DNA of 8,924 nucleotides from a bacterium (GCA_024408905.1 JAKSUP010000038.1:1-8924), one strand, 5' to 3'. Positions 1 to 6,150 are shown, counted from the stretch's first letter. Notes: generated from the sequence alone by a model not told the origin. Numbers and translations: made by a program.

Positions 1-503
1 TACAGGGTTACATCTTGAACGACAAAGGCGAAATTATGTCTGGCACAAAATCTATAAGTGCCGATTTGTTTGAAGAAACAGCCTTAAAAGGTGGTGCTAT
101 GAGTATTCCTACAACAAATATTAAGTTGTGGATTGATCCTAATAACGGCAAATTTTTAGGCAAATATGATGAATATGAAATAAAAAATGACGGCACGATA
201 TATGGTAAAGCTGATGGTGGAAACCGTGCAGTACCTTTGTACAAAAGTGCAACGGCAAATTTCCATAATCCAAGTGGCTTGTATGAAACAAAGGCCGGTG
301 TGTTTGCAGAAACAGCTGAATCTGGAAAGCCTGTTGTCGGTCGTGGTGAAATCCGTTCAGGGTTGTTAGAACAATCAAACATAGATTTTAAAAATAATAT
401 TGCTGACTATCAAATGGCAAAAGTTCAAATGGAACTTATTGGTAAATTGATTGAAAGTAACAAGCAATTGTTACAATCAGCAATGGAAATTGCAACGAAA
501 TAA
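1..503 (+). CDS. Flagellar rod/hook-basal-body protein, FlgF/FlgG family (C-terminal part, 5' end outside window)
   Basis: The reading frame is open at the left edge (first full codon at base 3) and ends in TAA at 501-503, so only about the last 166 residues are present. The first visible residues, QGYILNDKGEIMSG, fit the family's segment before its central domain. A following stretch NDGTIYGK ... FHNPSGLYET matches the 'DGT ... F.NP.GL' region of FlgF/FlgG proteins. The end contains LLEQSNIDFKNNIADYQMAK, equivalent to the conserved 'LE.SNV' and C-terminal coiled-coil helix of axial flagellar proteins. These proteins are exported by the flagellar type III system and build the rod. I cannot separate FlgF from FlgG, since the N-terminal part is missing. 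It is followed by a strong terminator and is therefore a transcription unit separate from fliJ-flgE. The family call is firm; the subtype is open. Confidence 0.85.
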   Translation, partial: QGYILNDKGEIMSGTKSISADLFEETALKGGAMSIPTTNIKLWIDPNNGKFLGKYDEYEIKNDGTIYGKADGGNRAVPLYKSATANFHNPSGLYETKAGVFAETAESGKPVVGRGEIRSGLLEQSNIDFKNNIADYQMAKVQMELIGKLIESNKQLLQSAMEIATK

Positions 504-537
504 CACAGAATATAAAATTAGTTAAACTCCGTTTTAT

Positions 538-581
538 AAGGGAATTAAAGAGATTCTTTAATTCCTTTTATTTTTTGTTTT
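538..581 (+). terminator. Intrinsic terminator after the FlgF/FlgG-family gene
   Basis: GGAATTAAAGA (541-551) pairs perfectly with TCTTTAATTCC (555-565) around a 3-base loop. The stem can extend by three pairs (538-540 with 566-568, one of them G-T). A T-rich run follows (566-581, broken by one A and one G). It lies 35 bases after the stop codon. Confidence 0.88.
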
Positions 582-636
582 AAATGCAACCAAATATATA
601 TTTTGTTGTATTTACTTAATAAAAGTAATTTTGTAT

Positions 637-662
637 GGTGCGATAAATCGCACCTCTTTTTT
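637..662 (+). terminator. Second terminator-like hairpin before fliJ
   Basis: GGTGCGA (637-643) pairs with TCGCACC (648-654) around the loop TAAA, then TC and six T. It is more GC-rich than the stem 70 bases upstream. No gene ends between the two, so it is either a backup terminator, the end of a short untranslated RNA, or an attenuator in the fliJ leader. A weaker hairpin, TTACTT (612-617) with AAGTAA (623-628), lies just before it. Confidence 0.7.
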
Positions 663-762
663 CATCTATATATATGATGGTAATCATGCCTACATGCTGT
701 AAAGTGTAAGAGGTACTAGGTGTACTTATACGTATACTTGGTGAGAGAGGTAAGGTAATAAA
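663..762 (+). promoter_or_regulatory. Probable fliJ operon promoter and leader region (no precise promoter assigned)
   Basis: The fliJ operon sits behind two terminators, so a promoter is expected here. Visible are a TATACT box at 733-738 (5 of 6 to the usual -10), lying partly in the palindrome TATACGTATA (727-736), without a good -35. TAAAGTGT at 700-707 resembles the -35 element of the flagellar sigma-28 consensus, but nothing at the expected distance matches its -10. Two CATG sites occur at 685-688 and 693-696. The location is inferred from context; the boxes are weak. Confidence 0.35.
743..755 (+). promoter_or_regulatory. Ribosome binding site that sets the TTG start of fliJ
   Basis: GAGAGAGG (743-750) and TAAGG (751-755) lie 12 and 7 bases before TTG at 763. 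No ATG or GTG in frame gives a better start, and translation from the TTG yields the family's usual N-terminus (MKKFKFRLQVVLDMRE). Confidence 0.7.
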
Positions 763-1206
763 TTGAAAAAATTCAAGTTCCGATTGCAAGTCGTGCTTGA
801 TATGCGAGAGAACGAGCTTGAACAACGACAAATGGAAATGGCACAAATACTTGTTGTTTTAAATAAACAAATAGCCACACTCAATGACATTATCCAATCT
901 CAAATACGTAATACTCAAGAAACAGAGGAACTATACAACTTAGAAACACTGGATATTCAACAAGTTACCGGACACAATGACTACGGCATTAAGCTAACTG
1001 TTGATATGAAAAACCAAGAACGCATAATAGCTAACACCAAAATGCTAATGCAAATGAAACAAAAAGAGGTAAACGAAGCACATAAAAAGGTAGAAGTTTT
1101 AAAAAAACTTAAAGAAAAACAAGAACAAGAGTATTACAAAAATTTCTTAGATGCAGAAATTAAAGAAATAGATGATTTAACATCAGCAAGGCATAGATTA
1201 AGATGA
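763..1206 (+). CDS. fliJ: Flagellar export chaperone/ATPase stalk protein FliJ
   Basis: This 147-residue protein has the length usual for FliJ and is almost entirely charged heptad-like helix, with Glu, Gln and Lys throughout and no membrane segment. The N-terminus FKFRLQVVLDMRENE matches the FliJ pattern 'F.F.L..VL..RE'. The C-terminal part (about residues 100-147, KKVEVLKKLKEKQEQE ... EIDD) is the second helix of the antiparallel coiled coil and ends in the acidic EI-D region typical of the family. FliJ is a cytoplasmic part of the flagellar type III export machine, binding the FliI ATPase ring and FlhA. The start is TTG at 763, supported by TAAGG seven bases upstream. Its stop overlaps the fliK start (ATGA at 1203-1206), which indicates translational coupling. 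fliI would be expected upstream in many genomes but is not in this window. Confidence 0.87.
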   Translation: MKKFKFRLQVVLDMRENELEQRQMEMAQILVVLNKQIATLNDIIQSQIRNTQETEELYNLETLDIQQVTGHNDYGIKLTVDMKNQERIIANTKMLMQMKQKEVNEAHKKVEVLKKLKEKQEQEYYKNFLDAEIKEIDDLTSARHRLR

Positions 1207-2564
1207 CACAAGCATTAATTAACAATTTAAACGATTTACAAAATTCTTTGATGCAAGGACAGCAATCAAAGAAAGATTTATCCACTGTTACAAATCCGGG
1301 CAAGGATGAAAAAGACTTTTCAAAAATTATTGATTCACAAATCGACAAAACTACAAAGCCTTCTACACTTGGTGATTTAAAAAATAGTTTAATAAATAAT
1401 GATAAATTGGCTGATTTTAAGAAAATCCTCGAAAAAGCGACCGGCGAAGCAAATGAGGAAACTGCTTTAGACTTGACTTTAGCACGCGATATATCAGAAA
1501 TTATCAATCAGTTAAAAGAAGGTTTAGAAGATTCTACAGAAGAATCAAACAATATTCCTGATACAGTTGCAGAAAATACTACTGCTGACGTGGTAATGGT
1601 GGAATTACCTGAGCAACAAGTTGAGGTTGATACAAAGGTAGATGTATCAAATGTTGAATTAGCTAATGTTGATACTCAAAATATTCCTAATGAGACTTTG
1701 CAAGATGTTGCTGCTCCAATAATGTCAGAAAAAATTCTTGAAACTGATACAAAAGTAGTTATTGAAGATGCCGTTAAGGTTTATGATAAGCAAACAGCAA
1801 AATCTACGAGCGAAATCACTGATGCAGATTTAGGTTTAGATGAAGGTGTTTTAGAAGATTTGAACATAGAATCTATTAGCGCTGAAACAGAAGGTAATAG
1901 TGGAAATGAAGATTTTTCTCAAGAGCAGTCACCTGAAGAACTCGCAATGAAAACCATTATTGAAAAAGACAAAGAACATAATGATAAAAAGTTTGATATA
2001 AAAATATCTGCTGAACAGGAAGTAACTACTTCTCAAGCACCTGCAACGTCAAGTGAAGAAAGTGTTGTTACTCCGACTGTTGGGGATGCACAACCTATAG
2101 GTGCAGCGACTCATACAGCTCAAGTGCAGCACACTCCTGCAACAGAAATTTCTCCAAGCAAGATTATTGAACAAATAACAAAACAATTAGAAAAAATGCA
2201 TAACACTTCAAAAGTAAATATTGTTTTGAATCCTGCATCTTTAGGTAAAGTTACAATTGAAATTGCAAAATCAGCAGAAGGTATGTCTGCACAATTTACA
2301 GTTGCAACCCAAGAAGCTCGTGAAATATTGATGAAGGGTTTAGACGGCTTGAAAGAAACACTTCTTTCACACGGTGTTAATGCAGATAATGTAAATGTGA
2401 AACTTAATGATACTCAAAAGAGTGAATATAAACAAGATTGGACAGAACAAGAGGGTTCAAAAGGCGGCAACAAAGAGCAAAGTCGCCAAAATAAAGAAAA
2501 GCAAAAAGGCTTGTTTGAAAAAATGATGGCACAAGCCGAACATAGTGAAAATGGTAATGTATAA
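1203..2564 (+). CDS. fliK: Flagellar hook-length control protein FliK
   Basis: The 453-residue protein has a long, low-complexity, acidic N-terminal two thirds (about residues 1-315, rich in Glu, Asp, Thr, Ser and Val) and a conserved C-terminal domain (about 325-402). The C-terminal domain carries LNPASLGKVTIEI at 342-354, then AREILMKGLDGLKETLLSHG, which is the hallmark of the FliK Flg_hook domain ('L.P..LG.v.v.i ... R..L...L..L...L...G'). A Lys/Gln-rich tail follows. FliK is exported during hook growth, acts as the ruler through its N-terminal part, and switches FlhB specificity from hook to filament substrates through its C-terminal domain. It overlaps fliJ by four bases and is 23 bases before flgD, the gene order found in many bacteria. 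The ruler region has no recognisable motif, as is normal for this fast-changing protein. Confidence 0.88.
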   Translation: MTQALINNLNDLQNSLMQGQQSKKDLSTVTNPGKDEKDFSKIIDSQIDKTTKPSTLGDLKNSLINNDKLADFKKILEKATGEANEETALDLTLARDISEIINQLKEGLEDSTEESNNIPDTVAENTTADVVMVELPEQQVEVDTKVDVSNVELANVDTQNIPNETLQDVAAPIMSEKILETDTKVVIEDAVKVYDKQTAKSTSEITDADLGLDEGVLEDLNIESISAETEGNSGNEDFSQEQSPEELAMKTIIEKDKEHNDKKFDIKISAEQEVTTSQAPATSSEESVVTPTVGDAQPIGAATHTAQVQHTPATEISPSKIIEQITKQLEKMHNTSKVNIVLNPASLGKVTIEIAKSAEGMSAQFTVATQEAREILMKGLDGLKETLLSHGVNADNVNVKLNDTQKSEYKQDWTEQEGSKGGNKEQSRQNKEKQKGLFEKMMAQAEHSENGNV

Positions 2565-2587
2565 AAATTAGGATTGGAGAGAAGGTT

Positions 2588-3079
2588 ATGTCATTGGTAA
2601 GTTCAGAAATTACAAATTTGCAAAACCAAACTGCATTTTCAAAGACAACTGTTGGAGAAACAAAATCAACTGATACTTCAGATAGTAATGTATTTCTTAC
2701 ATTAATGTTAGAGCAGATGAAAAGCCAAGATCCAACAGAGCCAACTGATAATACAGAATGGTTATCTCAATTAGCACAATATTCATCATTGGAGCAGATG
2801 ACACAGATGAATAGTGGTCTGAGTAATTGTATGCAATATATGCAAGCAATGTACAGTGATACAAGTACAAATGCAGAAATTACGCAAACTTTATCATTGA
2901 TTGGTAAAGATGTTACATTGACGGATCCGGCTGATGAAACCGGTAAGAAAACTATTACGGGTAAAGTTTCCGAAGCAAGCTTTGAAGACGGTTCCGGTAA
3001 GGTAAAAGTAAACGGTGAATACTATTCAATAGCAAATATTGTTTCTGTTAGAGATAACACTGTCGAAACAGATAAATAA
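2588..3079 (+). CDS. flgD: Flagellar hook cap protein FlgD (short form)
   Basis: The 163-residue protein has the FlgD signature at residues 36-71: FLTLMLEQMKSQDP, then TDNTEWLSQLAQYSSLEQM. This corresponds to 'FL.LL..QL..QDP ... D..E...QLAQ.S.LEQ' in the family. A beta-rich segment follows (about 105-158, SLIGKDVTLTD ... YYSIANIVSV), matching the Tudor-like part. The Ig-like insert of enterobacterial FlgD (about 230 residues) is absent, so this is the shorter form seen in several Gram-positive and other lineages. FlgD sits at the tip of the growing hook and is needed for FlgE to polymerise outside the cell. GGAG at 2576-2579 lies 8 bases before the ATG. It is the third gene of the fliJ-fliK-flgD-flgE unit. 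Confidence 0.92.
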   Translation: MSLVSSEITNLQNQTAFSKTTVGETKSTDTSDSNVFLTLMLEQMKSQDPTEPTDNTEWLSQLAQYSSLEQMTQMNSGLSNCMQYMQAMYSDTSTNAEITQTLSLIGKDVTLTDPADETGKKTITGKVSEASFEDGSGKVKVNGEYYSIANIVSVRDNTVETDK

Positions 3080-3130
3080 AAATATTATTAAGTAAATAAA
3101 CCAGACAAAATTATATAATCAGGAGGAAAT

Positions 3131-4522
3131 ATGTCACAAGCATTACACACATCAGCAACAGGTATTAACTGTGGTCAACAGCAGATTAACGTAATTGCAA
3201 ATAACGTTGCAAACATCAATACGGTTGCATTCAAATCTGCAAATATGACATTTGAAACACTATTTTCAAATACGTTATCATACGGTAGCGCAGCTACAAA
3301 GAACAGAGGCGGTACAAACCCTATGCAGATTGGTTTAGGTGTTAAAGTCGGAGGTATATCAAGAAACTTTAACGTAGGTACATTCGTTAATACCGGGCGT
3401 GATATGGATGTTATGATTTCCGGAAACGGATATTTCGTAGTAACTGACGGAAGAAAACAGTTTTATACAAGAGATGGCGTCTTTGCTCTTGATTCACAAG
3501 GTAACTTAATTACAAAATCCGGAATGAAAGTTCTGGGTGCAAAAGCTCCATATTCAGGTACTGCATCAAGTGATACAGTCAGAATTCCTACCAACTTAAA
3601 AACTACTATCACAGATACACCAAAAGATGAAATTGAAAAAAAGGTTTTAACTAAATTAAACTGTGTTTCAATAGGTTCAGGTACTTTTAAAGTAAATATT
3701 ACAGATAAGAACGATAATAACGATATTATCATTCCTGATATTGAATTAGAGGTTGACAGTTCAATGACATTGGGACAAAACGTGAGTGCATTTAATGATG
3801 CATTAAATGCGGCATCTTGGACTGATCCTGAGGGTAATACGCATAAAGCAAGTGAATATTTTACAGTTGATGTAGATGCTGACGGTCATGTAATTTTTGA
3901 TGTTAAAGATCCTGATAATTATGGATATTCATTAGATCCGGTTGATACTAACTTTTTGGCAGAAACCGGTTTGTCTAACAAAAATACAGTATCTAAAACA
4001 TTGAACCAAAGTGTAACAATCCAAGACTTGTTGGATTTTACAGATGAAAATGGTGTTGCTGTATCATCAGTCACAATTATTAACGAAAATGGTATTATTT
4101 CAGCATCATATTCAGACGGTTCAAATTTAACAACTCAAATAAATGAAGATAATGCTGCTGAATGGAGATTTACAACTCCGGAAGGTGTTATCATTACAGG
4201 TTTAGACGTAACAACAAAAGGTTCAATTACACAGGATTCAAACATGATTATTGAACTTGCTTCATTTATTAACGAATCCGGTTTGGTTTCATTAAACAAT
4301 AACTTATGGGAATGGGGAGCTGATGCCGGCCAAATCTTCTATGGTATGGCAGGTGAAATGGCTTTCGGAACATTAGAATCAGGTGGCTATGAAGGTTCTA
4401 ACGTAGATATTGCAACTGAACTTTCCAATATGATTACTGCTCAGAGAATGATTCAAATGAATTCTCGTGTATTCTCAACTGCAAGTTCAGTAATGGAAAC
4501 TCTTGCGTATCTGGGTCAATAG
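3131..4522 (+). CDS. flgE: Flagellar hook protein FlgE
   Basis: This 463-residue axial protein has the three family landmarks. The N-terminal rod motif is at residues 23-36 (ANNVANINTVAFKS). The core follows with GNGYFVV at 98-104 and ending in KVLG at 133-136. The C-terminal helix region begins at SNVD (423-426) and continues ATELSNMITAQRMIQMNSRVFSTA. Just before it, ASFINESGL and LESGGYEGSN fit the conserved pre-helix region. The middle (about 140-385) is variable surface-domain sequence, which makes the protein some 60 residues longer than the 403-residue Salmonella FlgE. It has no signal peptide, as expected for type III export. AGGAGG at 3121-3126, four bases before the ATG, is the strongest ribosome site in the operon, suiting a structural subunit needed in about a hundred copies. 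FlgE rather than FlgG is chosen from length and from the fliK-flgD context. Confidence 0.93.
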   Translation: MSQALHTSATGINCGQQQINVIANNVANINTVAFKSANMTFETLFSNTLSYGSAATKNRGGTNPMQIGLGVKVGGISRNFNVGTFVNTGRDMDVMISGNGYFVVTDGRKQFYTRDGVFALDSQGNLITKSGMKVLGAKAPYSGTASSDTVRIPTNLKTTITDTPKDEIEKKVLTKLNCVSIGSGTFKVNITDKNDNNDIIIPDIELEVDSSMTLGQNVSAFNDALNAASWTDPEGNTHKASEYFTVDVDADGHVIFDVKDPDNYGYSLDPVDTNFLAETGLSNKNTVSKTLNQSVTIQDLLDFTDENGVAVSSVTIINENGIISASYSDGSNLTTQINEDNAAEWRFTTPEGVIITGLDVTTKGSITQDSNMIIELASFINESGLVSLNNNLWEWGADAGQIFYGMAGEMAFGTLESGGYEGSNVDIATELSNMITAQRMIQMNSRVFSTASSVMETLAYLGQ

Positions 4523-4528
4523 GATATT

Positions 4529-4561
4529 CGTTAACATTTAGTTAAGAAATAAATGTTAATG
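4529..4561 (+). repeat. Hairpin just after flgE, without T-run
   Basis: TTAACATTTA (4531-4540) pairs with TAAATGTTAA (4550-4559). One G-T pair (4530/4560) and one C-G pair (4529/4561) extend the stem to 12 pairs around a 9-base loop. GGTCGGG follows rather than Ts, so it may protect a 3' end rather than terminate transcription. Confidence 0.6.
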
Positions 4562-4564
4562 GTC

Positions 4565-4598
4565 GGGCATGCCAAACTTGAAAAACCCATGCCCAAGT
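4565..4598 (+). repeat. GC-rich hairpin with an alternative pairing
   Basis: GGGCATG (4565-4571) pairs with CATGCCC (4588-4594). The loop contains ACTTG (4576-4580), which can pair instead with CAAGT (4594-4598). The two folds share base 4594 and cross each other, so they compete or form a pseudoknot-like arrangement. Confidence 0.5.
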
Positions 4599-4621
4599 GA
4601 TGTAAAATTCATGTCAAATTC

Positions 4622-4650
4622 TTTACAAAACTCATGAAGTTTACAAAACT
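4622..4650 (+). repeat. Short direct repeat TTTACAAAACT, two copies, 18 bases apart
   Basis: The copies are at 4622-4632 and 4640-4650 and are identical over 11 bases. The core TTACAAAAC occurs a third time at 4724-4732, inside the small inverted repeat TCGTT-ACAA-AACGA (4721-4734). The sequence is AT-rich, but three exact copies in about 110 bases are noteworthy. Confidence 0.55.
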
Positions 4651-4662
4651 TAACAATTATCG

Positions 4663-4702
4663 ACATGGTTGAAATCCATGTTTTACATGGATTTCAGCAT
4701 GT
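4663..4702 (+). repeat. Long inverted repeat (17 pairs, one bulge) upstream of yggS
   Basis: GAAATCCATG (4671-4680) pairs perfectly with CATGGATTTC (4686-4695) around TTTTA. The stem continues through T-A and T-G pairs, skips G4668, and then pairs ACATG (4663-4667) with CATGT (4698-4702). It is the strongest fold in this gap. No T-run follows. Confidence 0.7.
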
Positions 4703-4753
4703 TTGAAAAAACAGAAAAAATCGTTACAAAACGATATTTGTATGAGTCATGAA

Positions 4754-4771
4754 TTGTATTATATAATACAA
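4754..4771. promoter_or_regulatory. 18-bp perfect palindrome overlapping a -10-like TATAAT before yggS
   Basis: TTGTATTATATAATACAA reads the same on both strands. It contains TATAAT at 4762-4767, with TTGTAT (4738-4743) 18 bases upstream as a weak -35 (3 of 6). It could be an operator for a dimeric repressor placed on the yggS-sepF promoter. A start of transcription about 7 bases after the box would leave only about 13 bases before the ATG and would cut into the ribosome site, so the promoter reading is uncertain; the palindrome itself is certain. Confidence 0.5.
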
Positions 4772-4786
4772 GAGAGGTCGAGAGGG

Positions 4787-5533
4787 ATGTCGCAAAATAG
4801 CGAACAAGCTGACAGTCACAAACAAGAAGGTCTAATACCTTCAAACCAATGGGGACATGACGTTTCGATAGATTTAAAGCTTGTTAAGGACAACCTTTTT
4901 GAAGTCAAAAACAAAATTGCACATTGTAAAACAAAAATAATTGCAGTCACTAAATATTACGGATTGGATGCTGTTAAAAAAGGATACGAAGCAGGTTTGC
5001 GTGATTTTGGTGAGTCAAGGGCCATCGAAGCCGTTGAAAAGATTAAGCAGTTACCGGATGAAGTTCGACAGAATTCCACATTCCACTTTATCGGTCACTT
5101 ACAGTCAAACAAGGCAGAGAAGGTCGTTGAATATTTTGATTGTATTCATTCCGTTGATTCGCTGAAGCTTGCAAGAGTAATATCTGAGTCAGCCTGTCAA
5201 ATAAATAAGAGAGAGAGAATTTTATTACAGGTAAACAACGCAGGTGAAGAACAAAAATTCGGATATAGCAAGGAAGAGCTTTTGCAAGATATGTCTGAAT
5301 TATTGAAACTGGATTCAATCGAGATAGTCGGGCTGATGAACATGGCGCCGATTGAGGCTACTGAACGAGAACTAACTGATATATTTAGTGATTTGAGGGA
5401 GTTTAGAAATAAGCTTGAAAAAGATTATGATATAAAACTTCCTGAACTTTCAATGGGTATGAGCAACGATTATGAAATTGCACTCAAAGAAGGCGCAACA
5501 ATGATTAGGATTGGAAGAAAGTTATTTACATAA
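4787..5533 (+). CDS. yggS: YggS/YlmE/PROSC-family pyridoxal-phosphate-binding protein
   Basis: The product has 248 residues from the ATG at 4787. It shows the fold-type III PLP-barrel pattern of the family: IIAVTKYY with the PLP-binding lysine at K56, AGLRDFGESR (69-78), HFIGHLQSNK (100-109), IHSVDSL, LLQVNNAGEEQKFGY, and the phosphate-binding end LSMGMSNDYEIALKEGATMIRIG (from residue 221). These proteins bind PLP without known enzyme activity and keep vitamin B6 and amino/keto-acid pools balanced. AGAGAGG (4771-4777) lies nine bases before the ATG. The frame is also open upstream to a TTG at 4703 and an ATG at 4742, but neither has a ribosome site. Even so, about 20 residues precede the usual family start. 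It is 21 bases from sepF, the same pairing as ylmE-ylmF in Gram-positive division clusters. Confidence 0.93.
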   Translation: MSQNSEQADSHKQEGLIPSNQWGHDVSIDLKLVKDNLFEVKNKIAHCKTKIIAVTKYYGLDAVKKGYEAGLRDFGESRAIEAVEKIKQLPDEVRQNSTFHFIGHLQSNKAEKVVEYFDCIHSVDSLKLARVISESACQINKRERILLQVNNAGEEQKFGYSKEELLQDMSELLKLDSIEIVGLMNMAPIEATERELTDIFSDLREFRNKLEKDYDIKLPELSMGMSNDYEIALKEGATMIRIGRKLFT

Positions 5534-5554
5534 TTAAAATATATTGGAGGAGAA

Positions 5555-6067
5555 ATGGCATTATCAGAAGGATTAAAAGAGTTTGTGAACTTTTTCACTA
5601 GAAGTTTCAATGATGGAAGCGATGAAGGCGCTTTCGAATTTGAAGGTGTAAATGATGGTTATGAAGAGGTTATGGATGGCAACGCAGTTGCATTAAATGA
5701 CTTGTATCAAACAAGAGTTAAACCTGAAAGATCTTTTGAAAGAGAATCTAAAGTAGTAAGTCATCCAAATGCTTACAAGTCAAGTGAAGTTACAGTTATT
5801 GAGCCTCGTTCATTTAGCGAATCAGCTCAAATTGTTAAAAAATTATTGGACAAAAAGACTGTCGTTTTACATTTGGATTTGTTAGACAAGGAACAATCAC
5901 AAAGAACGATTGATTTCGTTTGTGGTGCTGCTCACGCATTGAATGGTACAGCTCAAAAGATTAGTGATATGGTATTTATCTTTACACCAAGTAACGTATC
6001 TCTTTCAGTTGAAAATGGTGCAACACAAAGCAAATTCGCTGAATCTTTGTGGAACAAACCTCTGTAA
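5555..6067 (+). CDS. sepF: Cell division protein SepF
   Basis: The 170-residue protein has the SepF layout. A short amphipathic N-terminal helix (residues 1-14, MALSEGLKEFVNFF) is the usual membrane anchor. A variable acidic linker (about 15-75) follows, then the SepF domain (about 77-152). Domain landmarks are VTVIEPRSFSESAQIVKKLL (79-98), LHLDLLDKEQSQRTIDFVCG (105-124) and the ending MVFIFTPSNVSL (139-150). SepF binds the C-terminal tail of FtsZ, forms rings or arcs on the membrane, and helps anchor and organise the division ring in Gram-positive bacteria, Cyanobacteria and some Archaea that lack FtsA/ZipA. GGAGGAG (5546-5552) precedes the ATG. It is cotranscribed with yggS by spacing. No ylmG-like gene follows; a terminator does. 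The FTPSNV ending resembles cyanobacterial members, which I use as weak lineage evidence. Confidence 0.95.
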   Translation: MALSEGLKEFVNFFTRSFNDGSDEGAFEFEGVNDGYEEVMDGNAVALNDLYQTRVKPERSFERESKVVSHPNAYKSSEVTVIEPRSFSESAQIVKKLLDKKTVVLHLDLLDKEQSQRTIDFVCGAAHALNGTAQKISDMVFIFTPSNVSLSVENGATQSKFAESLWNKPL

Positions 6068-6127
6068 TTAATGCCAAGAGAATATAGAGATTTTTAATAT
6101 ATATTGATTTGTGATAGTTGGATTTTC

Positions 6128-6150
6128 AGGATGCATTTTGCATCCTTTTT
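6128..6150 (+). terminator. Intrinsic terminator after sepF
   Basis: AGGATGCA (6128-6135) pairs with TGCATCCT (6139-6146) around TTT, followed at once by a run of five T (6146-6150, the first of them also pairing) and more AT-rich sequence. It lies about 60 bases after the sepF stop. Confidence 0.9.

Larger units (their letters stand above)
4523..4786 (+). other. Structured non-coding gap between flgE and yggS
   Basis: These 264 bases hold no convincing gene but several ordered elements. There are hairpins at 4529-4561, 4565-4594 and 4663-4702. The direct repeat TTTACAAAACT occurs at 4622-4632 and 4640-4650, and its core TTACAAAAC returns at 4724-4732. Nine CATG sites occur between 4568 and 4751. 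An 18-bp palindrome lies at 4754-4771. None of the hairpins is followed by a T-run on the plus strand, so a typical intrinsic terminator after flgE is not evident. The region should contain the 3' end of the hook operon and the control region of yggS-sepF. Confidence 0.6.

Noticed and set aside
187..378. Additional frames inside the FlgF/FlgG-family gene on both strands
   Set aside because: They overlap a clear flagellar coding frame and show no family resemblance or ribosome site.
838..860. TGGCAC followed by TTG as a sigma-54 promoter
   Set aside because: It lies inside fliJ, the spacing to the TTG element is wrong and the GC part of the downstream element is missing.
3088..3119. TATAAT at 3114-3119 as a separate flgE promoter
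   Set aside because: There is no usable -35 at 16-18 bases, and a start about 7 bases later would remove the AGGAGG ribosome site at 3121-3126. Gene spacing fits cotranscription with flgD.
4553..4600. A 15-codon open frame (ATG 4553, stop TGA 4598-4600) as a leader peptide
   Set aside because: It has no ribosome site, and its codons are made mostly of the hairpin arms; nothing distinguishes it from chance.
4703..4786. TTG at 4703 or ATG at 4742 as the yggS start
   Set aside because: Neither has a ribosome site, the added residues do not resemble the family, and the ATG at 4787 has AGAGAGG at good spacing.
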